Assembly (NCBI GenBank): GCA_963783355.1
Contig: CAWANF010000015.1
Coordinates: 1 to 64,000, forward strand
Direction of reading: 5' to 3'
DNA length: 64,000 nucleotides
From: CAWANF01 sp963783355
GTDB lineage: Bacteria > Bacteroidota > Rhodothermia > Balneolales > DATFMH01
The translations under genes were made by a program, and so were the position numbers. Numbering within the stretch: position 1 is the first letter of the stretch; every line of letters begins with the position of its first letter. Shown here piece after piece: positions 24,368-33,949 of the stretch. The notes beneath the pieces are model-generated. The model was not told the DNA's origin. It did not search any database and worked only from the letters and a program-made list of their open reading frames with translations.

Positions 24368-25387
24368 TCAATGAACGTTCATCACTTTTGAATACTTTTC
24401 CCTCTTCGGAATATCCTTGTCGCCTTGTTCCACTATTTTCTGACCAGGTTTATCCCTTCCCAAATATTTAACAAAAGAATACATTTTATAGGCCTTGTAG
24501 ACATAAGGATTTCCGTTAATGACATCATTTATCATAGTTTTTTTTTCTCTCCATGCCCATTTAAAAAGTTTTCTGTAGGCACCGGATCTTTCAGAAATAG
24601 TTAAGTGTACACGATGAATAGATTTTATGTATTCGATAAAAAAACGGGGATGTTCGTACATCCTTTTTCCTCTATTCTCAGGGTCGAACCAGACCGCCCT
24701 GGACTCAGGAGACTGATCTCCTATCCGAACTGATCTTTTCGAATGATCCCGGATATTGAATAAGTATTCCGGATACTTATAAAGGCGTCCGCGTAAGGCC
24801 AATTCCGCCAGAAGATTTCTGTCAGCTCCCAAATGATTACCATGTAAATTGGTTTTTCTCAGAACTTCAGATCGTATCAGACCGAATACTTCAAAACACG
24901 GGTGATCTGATAACACCATGTCTCCGAAGCGTTCTTGAGGAAAATAGAAATCGATTTTATGCAACGGATTTTGATAATATTCAATCAACTTGCCTTGTTT
25001 ATTAATTATTTTAACTTCCGTCTGGCATAAAATGATATCAGGTTGATTATCAAGGACTTCAACACATTTCTTCAAATATTCCGGTTCCAGGATATCATCA
25101 TGGGCCGACCATTTAAAGTATTCCCCGGAAGAAAGCTCGAATGTGCGATTATAATTCTTTGCAGCACCCATGTTCACGCCTGATCTATAATATTTTATTC
25201 TATCGTCGATATTTGCATAATGACGACAAATTTGTTCTGTCTTGTCATTAGAAGCATTATCGGATATAATTAATTCGAAATTGCGAAAACTCTGATTAAG
25301 GATGGATTCAATTTCTTCAGACAGGTAGTTGTCCCCGTTATAGACCGGTAAACCAATACTGACTTTTGGTTTTTTATTATTATTCAT
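24368..25387 (-). CDS. Family 2 glycosyltransferase
   Basis: A 339-residue GT-A inverting glycosyltransferase. It opens with VSIGLPVYNGDNYLSEEIESIL, then FELIISDNASNDKTEQICRHYA (first Asp motif), and the DxD-like metal motif KWSAHDDILEPEYLKKCVEVL near residue 95. The C-terminal 120 residues are more variable and rich in aromatic and basic residues, probably acceptor or membrane-binding. It lies between the cytidylyltransferase and the epimerase in the sugar cluster and likely assembles the same glycan. Confidence 0.88.
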   Translation of the reverse strand: MNNNKKPKVSIGLPVYNGDNYLSEEIESILNQSFRNFELIISDNASNDKTEQICRHYANIDDRIKYYRSGVNMGAAKNYNRTFELSSGEYFKWSAHDDILEPEYLKKCVEVLDNQPDIILCQTEVKIINKQGKLIEYYQNPLHKIDFYFPQERFGDMVLSDHPCFEVFGLIRSEVLRKTNLHGNHLGADRNLLAELALRGRLYKYPEYLFNIRDHSKRSVRIGDQSPESRAVWFDPENRGKRMYEHPRFFIEYIKSIHRVHLTISERSGAYRKLFKWAWREKKTMINDVINGNPYVYKAYKMYSFVKYLGRDKPGQKIVEQGDKDIPKREKYSKVMNVH

Positions 25388-25430
25388 ACAACGCTCTGTT
25401 AGGCTAAGCCTGTTAAAAAATTATCAAATA

Positions 25431-26243
25431 TTATATAATGCCATTTCTGCCAGCCAGACTTGATATTGCTTCCTCACTCCAGGTCTTCCATGGCGCATTA
25501 CCACCTTCCCATAATTGTTCTAATACATATTTTTCGCGAAGTGTATCCATACATTGCCAGAACGAGGTATGTTTAAAAGCCATCAACTGGCCATCCCGGG
25601 CTAGCTGATCCAACGGTTCTTTTTCCCATTGTGTAGTATCGTCAACCAGGTAATCAAATATCCCCGGCTCAAGCACATAGAAAGCACCATTGATCCACCC
25701 CTCGCCTATCTGGGGCTTTTCAGTAAATTCAAAGATCCTGTTCCCATCAAATTTCATATATCCATAACGTGCCGGTGGCCTTACAGCCGTTAATGTTGCA
25801 AGTTTGCCATGTGATCGGTGGAATTTGAGTAAAGCATCTAAGTCTACATTCGATACCCCATCACCATACGTCAGCATGAAAGTCTCGTTCCCCAAAATTT
25901 GTTTTAGACGATTTATCCTTCCACCTGTCATTGTTTTTATGCCTGTATCGACCAGCTCGACCGTCCAATCCGGCCTGGAGTCCCCATGCATTTTAATCTC
26001 TCCATCCTTAAGGTTTACGGTCAAATTACTGTTTAAAGCACAGTAATCGGTCATATACTTTTTTATAACATTCCCTTTATAGCCCAACGCTATAACAAAT
26101 TCGTTATGACCAAAATGGGAATAGAGTTTCATGATATGCCAAAGAATAGGATAACCGCCTATCTCAACCATTGGTTTTGGACGTATCTCTGTTTCTTCCG
26201 CTAATCTAGACCCCCGACCACCAGCGAGTATTACAACTTTCAT
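25431..26243 (-). CDS. Glucose-1-phosphate cytidylyltransferase (copy 1)
   Basis: About 270 residues. It makes CDP-glucose from CTP and glucose 1-phosphate (RfbF type), the first step to CDP-3,6-dideoxyhexoses and related CDP-sugars. The start at 26243 (KVVILAGGRGSRLAEET, the nucleotide-binding signature) is preferred because GAGAGGA lies just before it; an upstream start at 26291 adds 16 unrelated residues. Further motifs: RPKPMVEIGGYPILWHIMK, MLTYGDGVSNVDL, GYMKFDG, FTEKPQIGEGWINGAFYVLEP. It is about three-quarters identical by eye to the next gene. No CDP-glucose 4,6-dehydratase is in the window. Confidence 0.92.
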   Translation of the reverse strand: MKVVILAGGRGSRLAEETEIRPKPMVEIGGYPILWHIMKLYSHFGHNEFVIALGYKGNVIKKYMTDYCALNSNLTVNLKDGEIKMHGDSRPDWTVELVDTGIKTMTGGRINRLKQILGNETFMLTYGDGVSNVDLDALLKFHRSHGKLATLTAVRPPARYGYMKFDGNRIFEFTEKPQIGEGWINGAFYVLEPGIFDYLVDDTTQWEKEPLDQLARDGQLMAFKHTSFWQCMDTLREKYVLEQLWEGGNAPWKTWSEEAISSLAGRNGII

Positions 26244-26417
26244 AGATTCCTCTCTTGTTGTTAAGTCCTCTGATAAAAAGTTTGCCAACACCCCCTATAT
26301 TGGTAGCTTTATAGTATTTAATATAATTTGTAATGGTTAAACAAATGAAATTACTCTAATGAACACGAATCCATGTTTCAAATCACCATAACAGCCAATT
26401 AACCTATATTCATGAAA

Positions 26418-27281
26418 TCAGGAAGCCAATTGGGAAATGTTTACATCAAAAGTTTCCTCCACATTATCCTTATCATTACTATCTGATTCAGAAATCTGTC
26501 TATTCCTTTTTTTATCCCAGGTTTTCCACGGAACATTCCCACTCTGCCATATATGCTCCAGAATATATTTTTCCCGAAGCGTGTCCATACATTGCCAGAA
26601 TGACTCATGTTGATATGCCATTAACTGCCCGTCTTTTGCCAGACGTTCTAAAGGTTCTTTTTCCCAGGCTGTTTCGTCACCTTCTATATAGTCAAATATC
26701 TCAGGTTCCAATACAAAAAACGCACCGTTGATCCACCCCTCGCCTATCTGAGGTTTTTCTGTAAATTCTACGATCTTATCTCCGTCAAAAATCATGTAAC
26801 CATAACGTGCCGGCGGACGTACCGCGGTCAATGTGGCCAGCTTGCCATGAGATTTATGAAAAGCAATCAGCTTATCCAGATCAACATTCGATACTCCATC
26901 CCCCCATGTCAACATAAAAGTCTCATTGCCAATGTAGGGCTTCAGCTTTTTAATTCTGCCACCGGTATTTGTCCTTATACCGGTATCGATGAGTTCAACT
27001 GTCCAATTCGGAATATTGGATTCATCATATTTTATGTCCCCATTCTTCAGGTTCACAGTTACATTACTATTCTGAGCATTATAATCCGTCATATATTTTT
27101 TTATTATTTCCCCTTTATAACCCAGGGCAACAATAAATTGGTTATGCCCATAACCAGAATAATGTTTCATGATATGCCAGAGAATAGGGTATCCTCCTAT
27201 TTCCACCATAGGTTTCGGTTTGAATTCCGTCTCTTCTGCCAATCTGGAACCCATACCACCTGCCAAAATTGCAACTTTCAT
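26418..27281 (-). CDS. Glucose-1-phosphate cytidylyltransferase (copy 2)
   Basis: About 287 residues; the tandem paralogue of the gene at 25431, with the same catalytic motifs (KVAILAGGMGSRLAEET, KPKPMVEIGGYPILWHIM, MLTWGDGVSNVDLD, FTEKPQIGEGWINGAFFVLEP, WEKEPLERLAKDGQLMAY). The start at 27281 is preceded by a GGGGG Shine-Dalgarno-like run. It differs mainly by a polar C-terminal extension of about 25 residues (SESDSNDKDNVEETFDV). It appears to be the first gene of the minus-strand sugar cluster. The 270 bp upstream (27282-27553), shared with the divergent gene at 27554, must hold both promoters, but I see no confident box there. Confidence 0.92.
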   Translation of the reverse strand: MKVAILAGGMGSRLAEETEFKPKPMVEIGGYPILWHIMKHYSGYGHNQFIVALGYKGEIIKKYMTDYNAQNSNVTVNLKNGDIKYDESNIPNWTVELIDTGIRTNTGGRIKKLKPYIGNETFMLTWGDGVSNVDLDKLIAFHKSHGKLATLTAVRPPARYGYMIFDGDKIVEFTEKPQIGEGWINGAFFVLEPEIFDYIEGDETAWEKEPLERLAKDGQLMAYQHESFWQCMDTLREKYILEHIWQSGNVPWKTWDKKRNRQISESDSNDKDNVEETFDVNISQLAS

Positions 27282-27553
27282 GTAATTCCCCCCGTAATTC
27301 AATTATCATATACCCGAGTTAATCCCTTATTTTTCACTACTTTGTATAGTTCATTTAAATAATTAAATTTTATTGAATCAAATGAGAATTATCTAACAAG
27401 CTCAAAATTGAATTAGACTTTTCTTATGAAATCCACGCTAACCGTTATATATTCTCCCCTCAATTAGAATTTCCATTCTTACCAGCTTAATTTTTAGCTT
27501 ATATTAGCCATGATTACACTATTTCATTTGCGGCTAACAACCATACCCACATC

Positions 27554-28369
27554 ATGATTCTACGCTTAAGGCGTCTCTTAATTTCATTTTCATTCATTTT
27601 CGTTATTCTGGTTAGCAACAAGCCATTATTTGGACAAACTTTATTTGGCAACTGGTTCCCGGAGCGCTCAATATCTTTTGAGTACAATCATCCTGCTTTT
27701 CGGCAACCATCGACGTTTCAAGCACTGAGCTCTTATTCTTTCTTAAATATAAACTGGCAGATTAATGATAAAACAGAGCTAATAGCTGACCTACCCTGGG
27801 CATACGCCGATTCCAAAGATTCTGTTCAGTCAATTAGCGCCTGCACAATAGGAAATCCATACCTCGGACTTCAATTTCGAAAACCGCTGTCTGTCATTTT
27901 TTTTGAAGCTGGAATACGTTTTCCCGTAACAAGGATTTCTCCATTGGTGTCTCGTTTTGCTGATGAAAGCCTGTTGAGCCGTAATGGAGCCTTTAGAAAC
28001 CATACCTGGACTCTAAAATCTGATATAAATTTTCACTATGAATATGTGACCGGTTTTGGCATGCGATTACGCGCCGGTCCCCGCATCCTGGTGCCTGTTA
28101 ATTCTGGAAATCCTGTTTTTATGCTCGATTATAGTGCACAGGTCCGATTTAAAACTCAGTTCTTTATGATAGGTGCGGCTTATATCGCTAATCTTGATGC
28201 AACAAAATCTTTTAATACCAGTATACACCAATTAGTATTCGAAGCGATGATCAACGGCAAGGTTTTTGAACCTCAATTCCATCTTTATATACCACATCAG
28301 GCAAAAGGAGATCCTGATGTTCATTATATACTGGGATTTGGTTTGAAAATGGTACTGGATAATTTCTGA
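27554..28369 (+). CDS. Secreted outer-membrane beta-barrel-like protein, unknown
   Basis: A 271-residue protein with an N-terminal signal peptide (LISFSFIFVILVSNKPLFG, cut before QT). The remainder alternates polar and hydrophobic residues in short strands and ends with a C-terminal aromatic (GFGLKMVLDNF), the pattern of a small outer-membrane beta-barrel. Segments such as ADLPWAYADSKDS and LGLQFRKPLSVIFFEAGIRFPVT look like the 'transporter' barrels seen in Bacteroidota. I do not recognise a named family. It is divergent from the cytidylyltransferase gene and followed by two small membrane proteins. Confidence 0.7.
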   Translation: MILRLRRLLISFSFIFVILVSNKPLFGQTLFGNWFPERSISFEYNHPAFRQPSTFQALSSYSFLNINWQINDKTELIADLPWAYADSKDSVQSISACTIGNPYLGLQFRKPLSVIFFEAGIRFPVTRISPLVSRFADESLLSRNGAFRNHTWTLKSDINFHYEYVTGFGMRLRAGPRILVPVNSGNPVFMLDYSAQVRFKTQFFMIGAAYIANLDATKSFNTSIHQLVFEAMINGKVFEPQFHLYIPHQAKGDPDVHYILGFGLKMVLDNF

Positions 28370-28448
28370 TATCAGGTTGAATATTTGCGGTTAATCATTA
28401 AATCGAATAGATTAAACAGAACCTTTAACTATTGAATATCATTAGATT

Positions 28449-28691
28449 ATGAGTATAATCGCATTTCTTGTTATAGGTATCATAGCCGGATGGATAGCCG
28501 GAAAAATCATGAAAGGTAAAGGATTTGGCCTTTTTGGCGACCTTGGAGTCGGCGTGCTAGGAGCCATGATAGGCGGATTCATATTCCATTTTTTCGGATT
28601 TTATGCCTTTGGATTCATCGGTAATTTAGTCACGGCTGTGGTTGGTGCCGTATTATTTCTTTATATCCTTAGACTCGTTAAAAGTTCCTGA
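28449..28691 (+). CDS. GlsB/YeaQ/YmgE-family small membrane protein
   Basis: An 80-residue protein with three hydrophobic segments and the family pattern AFLVIGIIAGWIAGKIMKGKG, then GLFGDLGVGVLGAMIGGFIF and NLVTAVVGAVLFLYILRLVK. The glycine-rich motif identifies the transglycosylase-associated/stress-response membrane protein family. Its biochemical role is unknown; members are often induced by stress. It is followed after 24 bp by another small membrane protein gene. Confidence 0.88.
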   Translation: MSIIAFLVIGIIAGWIAGKIMKGKGFGLFGDLGVGVLGAMIGGFIFHFFGFYAFGFIGNLVTAVVGAVLFLYILRLVKSS

Positions 28692-28715
28692 TTCAACCCT
28701 TTTAAAAGAATTGAT

Positions 28716-29000
28716 ATGGGATGTTTATTTTTCATATTAGGGCTTATCACACCCAGATTAGTCCTGTTTCTTCTTTGGATGTTTTCCAACTGGTACGACG
28801 GTATCTTTCACGGAGCCCTTATTCCTATTTTGGGTTTCCTGTTTCTGCCGTATACATTGCTCTGGTACACCATCGTTATAAACTGGTATAGCGGAGCCTG
28901 GGGATTCTGGCAGGTGGCTATTCTGATATTAGCCATCGTCACCGACCTCTCTGCAAGCGGCGGTTCGGCCAGACATGGGAAACGGTATTACAAAGATTAA
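28716..29000 (+). CDS. Small integral membrane protein, unknown
   Basis: A 94-residue protein with three aromatic-rich hydrophobic segments (LFFILGLITPRLVLFLLWMFS; ALIPILGFLFLPYTLLWYTIVI; GFWQVAILILAIVTDL) and a short basic cytoplasmic tail (ARHGKRYYKD). It shows a Trp/Tyr-rich composition but no motif that I can name. It lies between the GlsB-like gene and rlmN on the same strand. Conservation in other genomes would be needed for a function. Confidence 0.7.
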   Translation: MGCLFFILGLITPRLVLFLLWMFSNWYDGIFHGALIPILGFLFLPYTLLWYTIVINWYSGAWGFWQVAILILAIVTDLSASGGSARHGKRYYKD

Positions 29001-29048
29001 ATAGTTTCCGGAAATTTCAGCCTCTTATCGTTTCTGGTTCCTTTTTCG

Positions 29049-29056
29049 TATCTTTT
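29049..29056 (+). promoter_or_regulatory. Possible -7 box of rlmN
   Basis: TATCTTTT lies 6 bp before the rlmN ATG, in the word TTCGTATCTTTTTACCC. It resembles the Bacteroidota -7 consensus TAnnTTTG and matches TTTGTATCTTTAGC before cysS. If real, the transcript would be nearly leaderless. No matching -33 box is obvious, so this is weak. Confidence 0.25.
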
Positions 29057-29061
29057 TACCC

Positions 29062-30186
29062 ATGAAAAGTGATCAGATAAATAATTACAAAACAGATATA
29101 CGATCTCTCGATAAGGCTGCTTTGACTCATTTTTGCAACGAAATGGGCCTGCCGCGTTTTCGTAGTGAACAGATCTTTCAATGGCTCTACCAAAAGGGAG
29201 CCAACTCTTTTGATGAAATGACGAATCTGTCCCTGGATTTACGGGAAAAACTCAACTCGATCACTTACATCAACCGAATTACTTTAGCCCAAAGTCAGAG
29301 TTCTTCCGACGGTACCGTAAAATTTCTTTTTGAATTAAATGACAATAGGCATATCGAATCGGTATTGATACCGGAAATTGATGACGATGGCTCTGCCGAC
29401 CGTCTCACCGTCTGCATATCGTCACAGGTAGGTTGCCTGTTTGGCTGCTCATTCTGTGCCACCGGTAAAATGGGATTCTTCCGTAACCTCACTGTTGGAG
29501 AAATTGTTGATCAGCTTCAATACATCAATGATTTCACCCATAATAAGTATGATAGAAAGATTACCAATATCGTTTACATGGGAATGGGTGAACCGCTCAA
29601 TAATTATAAATCAGTCGTCAGTTCGACCGAAATGGTGACCGATCCATTTGGATTGGGTCTGTCGCCAAAACGCATTACCGTTTCTACCGTTGGATTAGCT
29701 AAACAGATACATCAGCTGGGAGATGAAAACCAGCCATTCAACCTTGCTATCTCTCTTCACGCCGCCACCGACGATAAAAGGAATCGCATTATGCCGATAA
29801 ATCAGACTCTAAACCTGGTGGCCTTAAAAAAAGCTCTGCAACATTATCACAACAAAACAGGCCTGCCCGTCACTTACGAATACCTGCTTTTTGATGAATT
29901 CAACGATACTGAAACAGATGCGAATAACCTGGCAAAGATAGCCCGCTGGATTCCGAGCAAGATCAATATCATTATGTATAACAGTGTGGCCGGAGTATCA
30001 TTGAAACGGGCCCGGGAAGATCGACTGAACCGATTCATAAAGATTCTGACGAAACAGGGAATCAGGGCGACCGTTCGACGTAGCCGGGGCGACGATATTG
30101 ACGCCGGCTGCGGTCAGCTTGCCATACGTGAAGGTTTGCCACAGGGTAAATCCATTGCGGATGAACAAAAAATGGCCACCAGATAA
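29062..30186 (+). CDS. rlmN: Dual-specificity RNA methyltransferase RlmN
   Basis: A 374-residue radical SAM enzyme that methylates C2 of A2503 in 23S rRNA and of A37 in some tRNAs. The [4Fe-4S] motif is CLFGCSFCATGKMGF (residues about 130-144). MGMGEPLNNY and the radical-SAM strands PKRITVSTVGLAKQI and NLAISLHAATDDKR are present. The methyl-carrier Cys lies in the C-terminal RSRGDDIDAGCGQLA. Length and motifs are complete. It converges with lepB; a perfect 8-bp stem hairpin lies between them. Confidence 0.97.
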   Translation: MKSDQINNYKTDIRSLDKAALTHFCNEMGLPRFRSEQIFQWLYQKGANSFDEMTNLSLDLREKLNSITYINRITLAQSQSSSDGTVKFLFELNDNRHIESVLIPEIDDDGSADRLTVCISSQVGCLFGCSFCATGKMGFFRNLTVGEIVDQLQYINDFTHNKYDRKITNIVYMGMGEPLNNYKSVVSSTEMVTDPFGLGLSPKRITVSTVGLAKQIHQLGDENQPFNLAISLHAATDDKRNRIMPINQTLNLVALKKALQHYHNKTGLPVTYEYLLFDEFNDTETDANNLAKIARWIPSKINIIMYNSVAGVSLKRAREDRLNRFIKILTKQGIRATVRRSRGDDIDAGCGQLAIREGLPQGKSIADEQKMATR

Positions 30187-30230
30187 TCCGACAGCCATTC
30201 AGCATTTCTTTCCTTTATTCAAAGGTTATG

Positions 30231-30251
30231 GCACATTACCTGATAATGTGC
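30231..30251. other. Hairpin between convergent rlmN and lepB
   Basis: GCACATTA (30231-30238) and TAATGTGC (30244-30251) form a perfect 8-bp stem with a 5-base loop, overlapping the last codons of lepB. There is no T-run on either side, so it is not a standard intrinsic terminator. It may protect 3' ends or be bidirectional with Rho. Confidence 0.4.
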
Positions 30252-31345
30252 AAAATCCTTCCAAACCGGGGCCACATTCGGTCTTTATCCCATGAGAAAT
30301 AGACGATCGATGCTTTACCGACAATATGATCCTGCGGAACGAATCCCCAGTACCGGCTGTCTTCACTGTTATCCCGGTTATCACCCATCATGAAATAATA
30401 ATTTTGCTTGATAGTGTATTCGTTTGTCTTCTTACCGTTTATCACAAACGAGTCACCTTCTCTTTGAACTGAATTATGTTCATAACGAATCACGATATTT
30501 TCATACAGATGCCAGTTATCGGGGGTAAGTGTAACTTTTTCACCTTTAAAAGGAATCACTACCGGTGGAAATTGGTCCCGGTTTCCAACAATGCCCCGAG
30601 AAAAAGTGAACTGTGAATTAGCAAATTCATTATATGTTTTCGGATACATATTGGGCGTAATACTTTCTATCTCAGGCCATTGGCGTAATTCATCCGCAAC
30701 CTGTTTCGACATATTAATAACATACGATCCGTCTGATAACATCTGGAATATTTTCGCCCCGGCTTCTTTCAACCGGGCAGGACTTAATCGCAGGCGTTCC
30801 CTGACTTTAACGATATACGTCTCTTCCATTGTTGGAAATACTTTGGCCTTCTTACCGTCTATGTAAACCATTTTATTCACAACAGACAGCGTATCTCCGG
30901 GCAGGCCGATACATCGTTTAATGTAATTGGTTTTTTGGGATATCGGAGCTTTGTCGATGGGATAATTAAACACTACGACGTCGTAGCGGTGGACTTTCTC
31001 AAAACCAGGCACACGAAACCATGGCAGGGTAACTCCCGGAATATAAATACTGGTAAACGGGATGCCAACGGTCATAGGCGTTCGCGCTCCGTAATCCATT
31101 TTTGAAACCAGCAGGAAGTCGCCTACAAGAAGCGATTTCTCCATCGATGGGGTTGGAATCCGAAAAGCCTCGAAGAAAAATGTCCGTATTATCAGAGCTG
31201 CAATTCCGGCAAAAATGATGGCATCGAGCCATTCTCTTGCCCACGACTTCGCCTTGGCATTCAAGACATGAGTATCGTTATTCTTGCCTTTATTCTTTTT
31301 TTTAGCAGCCAGGCGTTCTTCGGCTGTTAGTGGTTTCTGTGACAA
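30236..31345 (-). CDS. lepB: Signal peptidase I
   Basis: A 369-residue membrane-anchored Ser/Lys peptidase that removes signal peptides from exported proteins. A membrane anchor (WLDAIIFAGIAALIIRTFFFEAFRI, residues about 37-60) precedes the nucleophile motif TPSMEKSLLVGDFLLVSK. The general-base Lys lies in YIKRCIGLPGDTLSVVN. The box C/D/E residues lie in NYYFMMGDNRDNSEDSRYWGFV near residue 315. It is longer than E. coli LepB because of a roughly 130-residue insertion between the Lys box and the GDN box, as in other Bacteroidota-like enzymes. It lies downstream of lepA, separated by a small secreted-protein gene. Confidence 0.95.
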   Translation of the reverse strand: MSQKPLTAEERLAAKKKNKGKNNDTHVLNAKAKSWAREWLDAIIFAGIAALIIRTFFFEAFRIPTPSMEKSLLVGDFLLVSKMDYGARTPMTVGIPFTSIYIPGVTLPWFRVPGFEKVHRYDVVVFNYPIDKAPISQKTNYIKRCIGLPGDTLSVVNKMVYIDGKKAKVFPTMEETYIVKVRERLRLSPARLKEAGAKIFQMLSDGSYVINMSKQVADELRQWPEIESITPNMYPKTYNEFANSQFTFSRGIVGNRDQFPPVVIPFKGEKVTLTPDNWHLYENIVIRYEHNSVQREGDSFVINGKKTNEYTIKQNYYFMMGDNRDNSEDSRYWGFVPQDHIVGKASIVYFSWDKDRMWPRFGRILHIIR

Positions 31346-31368
31346 TGTTATCGAATTAGGTTGATAAA

Positions 31369-31974
31369 TTATTTGATATCAAAATGTAGCGCCATCCCCT
31401 TGGGCTGAGGTATCTGCTTATGGCTGAATTTACCATCGGCATATTCTGCCAGGAACCATTTACCACGTTCGGGTGAATAAAAATAGTCTTTATAGGGCGC
31501 TAGTTTGGTAACTTTCATTAAATCTTTTGAAAATGTCCGTTTTATTTCAGGCATTAAATCGATGTAACGGCTCGCAGCGGCGTAAGTTAATCCTTTTGAA
31601 AACGGGCCGTCCACATCCAGTACCATCATTGGAATACTGTCGTTAACAACAAACCAATATTCAAATTCGATACATTCAGCAGGGCGAAATCCTTTCTTAT
31701 GAATCAAGTCTTTAAGAGTCTGTGTTGGTGCCCCGTAAACAGCCTGTAACCGTGCACGTAATTCCGCTGTAGGAATTTGATCCATGGTTGTTTCCCCGTA
31801 CATTCCCTGCCCGGTCCATTTAATCGTACTGAATTTTTTATGAAAACCGGCCCTGTTCATGTGTTCAACTTTCTTAATAACCGGGGCTTTAAAAGCGGAA
31901 TAATCCTGGGCTTGTGCTTTAAATGTGAAGCAAAATGGAAATAAGACTGCAAGTAGAAGTATTTTTCTGTTCAT
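31369..31974 (-). CDS. Secreted protein of unknown function between lepA and lepB
   Basis: A 201-residue protein with a signal peptide (ILLLAVLFPFCFTFKAQA, cut before QD). The mature part has no Cys and no motif that I recognise. Notable segments are GFRPAECIEFEYWFVVNDSIPMMVLDVDGPFSKGL and KDYFYSPERGKWFLAEYADGKF. It lies 13 bp downstream of lepA and 23 bp upstream of lepB on the same strand, so it belongs to that transcription unit. Its export would itself need signal peptidase. Function unknown. Confidence 0.75.
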   Translation of the reverse strand: MNRKILLLAVLFPFCFTFKAQAQDYSAFKAPVIKKVEHMNRAGFHKKFSTIKWTGQGMYGETTMDQIPTAELRARLQAVYGAPTQTLKDLIHKKGFRPAECIEFEYWFVVNDSIPMMVLDVDGPFSKGLTYAAASRYIDLMPEIKRTFSKDLMKVTKLAPYKDYFYSPERGKWFLAEYADGKFSHKQIPQPKGMALHFDIK

Positions 31975-31987
31975 ATATCTTGTAGCG

Positions 31988-33784
31988 TTAATCGTTACTC
32001 ATGGATAAGACTGCCAGAAAAGCTTCCTGCGGAATTTCCACACTTCCTACCTGCTTCATCCGTTTTTTCCCTTCTTTCTGCTTCTCTAACAATTTTCTTT
32101 TTCTGGTTATATCACCGCCATAACATTTTGCAAGCACATCTTTGCGAAGTGCGCGAATGGTATCACGTGCAATCACTTTATTTCCGATAGCAGCCTGAAC
32201 GGCTACTTCAAACATCTGCCGGGGTATCAGTTCTTTGAGTTTGCCACAAAGCTTCTTACCCCATTCGTATGCTTTATCACGATGAACGATGGATGATAAT
32301 GCATCTACGGGATCCCCGTTAAGTAAAATATCGAGCCGGACAAGCTCGCCCGGACGGTTCCCGATAAACTCATAATCTAACGATGCATAACCTCTCGTAT
32401 TGCTTTTTAGCTTATCATAAAAATCGAAAACAACTTCCGCCATTGGCAATTCATACGTGATATCCACCCTTTTCGTATCAAGATATCGTGTATTCACATA
32501 TATACCGCGACGATCCTGGCAAAGTTTCATTACCTGTCCAATATATTCGGCCGGTGTGATTATCTGTGCGCGAATATACGGCTCATATATTTCATCAATC
32601 GAACCAGATTCCGGCATTTCGCTGGGATTATCGACCAGGATCGTTTCGCCATCTGTTTGCAAAACTTCAAACTGAACATTTGGAACCGTTGTGATAATAT
32701 CCATGTCGAATTCACGATCCAGGCGTTCCTGAACTATCTCCATATGCAGCATGCCTAAAAATCCGGCACGAAATCCAAAACCTAATGCAACCGAGGTCTC
32801 CGGCTGATATTGCAGTGCAGCATCATTGAGCTGCAGTTTATCCAGAGCGGCACGTAAATTTTCAAAATCATCGGTATTAGTGGGATAAATTCCGGAAAAA
32901 ACCATCGGCTTTACCACTTTAAAGCCCGGAATCGGCTCCTTGGCTCCCTTTTGAACGGTCGAGACCGTATCACCAACCTTGGTATCCTGTATCGATTTTA
33001 CACTGCCGATTATATATCCAACCTCTCCGGCTGAAAGTGTTTTAGATTCCTCTTTTCGAAGCCGTAAATATCCAATTTCTTCTGCAGAATAAATTTTATC
33101 GGTGGCCATGAAACGGATCTCGTCACCTTTGTGAAGTGTTCCGTCCATTATTCGAACATAAACAACCGAGCCTCGATACATATCGAAAACCGAATCGAAA
33201 ATTAAAGCACGCAACGGTTTTTCAGGATCTCCCGTTGGAGGCGGAACCCGTTGAACAATGGCCTCCAGGATATCATCTATTCCAATACCTGTTTTGGCGG
33301 AAGCTTCAATAATTTCATCCCGGCGGCATCCTATTAAATCGATAATTTGCTGTGCCACATCATCAACCTCGGCTCCGGGCAAATCCACTTTATTCAATAC
33401 CGGGATGATCTCCAGATCCTGGTCGATTGCCTGATATAGATTCGAAATTGTCTGAGCCTCAACACCTTGTGACGCATCAACAATCAGCAAAGCACCTTCG
33501 CAAGCTTTTAAGGCTCTTGAAACCTCATAGGCAAAATCGACGTGCCCGGGTGTATCAATAAGATTAAAAACGTACCTATTATTATCCAGGGCTTTGTAAT
33601 CCATCTTAATAGCATGGCTTTTAATAGTAATGCCCCGTTCCCTTTCCAAATCCATATCGTCCAGGATTTGATTTTGCATTTCACGCTCGGTAATGGAACC
33701 TGTACGTTCCAATAGCCGGTCGGCCAATGTGGATTTGCCATGGTCGATGTGAGCGATAATGCAAAAATTTCGGATATTCTTCAT
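31988..33784 (-). CDS. lepA: Elongation factor 4 (LepA)
   Basis: A 598-residue translational GTPase of normal length, which acts on stalled ribosomes and in 30S biogenesis. G1 is AHIDHGKSTLADRLL, G2 includes RERGITIKSHAIKM, G3 is DTPGHVDFAYEVSRAL, G4 is NKVDLPGA and G5 is SAKTGIG. The LepA-specific C-terminal domain ends with KCYGGDITRKRKLLEKQKEGKKRMKQVGSVEIPQEAFLAVL, the family signature. It starts the lepA-(unknown)-lepB unit. Confidence 0.98.
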   Translation of the reverse strand: MKNIRNFCIIAHIDHGKSTLADRLLERTGSITEREMQNQILDDMDLERERGITIKSHAIKMDYKALDNNRYVFNLIDTPGHVDFAYEVSRALKACEGALLIVDASQGVEAQTISNLYQAIDQDLEIIPVLNKVDLPGAEVDDVAQQIIDLIGCRRDEIIEASAKTGIGIDDILEAIVQRVPPPTGDPEKPLRALIFDSVFDMYRGSVVYVRIMDGTLHKGDEIRFMATDKIYSAEEIGYLRLRKEESKTLSAGEVGYIIGSVKSIQDTKVGDTVSTVQKGAKEPIPGFKVVKPMVFSGIYPTNTDDFENLRAALDKLQLNDAALQYQPETSVALGFGFRAGFLGMLHMEIVQERLDREFDMDIITTVPNVQFEVLQTDGETILVDNPSEMPESGSIDEIYEPYIRAQIITPAEYIGQVMKLCQDRRGIYVNTRYLDTKRVDITYELPMAEVVFDFYDKLKSNTRGYASLDYEFIGNRPGELVRLDILLNGDPVDALSSIVHRDKAYEWGKKLCGKLKELIPRQMFEVAVQAAIGNKVIARDTIRALRKDVLAKCYGGDITRKRKLLEKQKEGKKRMKQVGSVEIPQEAFLAVLSMSND

Positions 33785-33949
33785 AAATCTATTAAGGTGG
33801 TTTCACTATAGCTGGGAAAAATACTAATAATCGAGCTAAATTTTAAACGTTCTCCTGCGAAAATAAAATTAAACACCCTGAAAATTGTTATTTCGTTGCT
33901 TTATTATTTCACAAAACCTTTTTCAATAACGAATGAACCTTATTTATTT

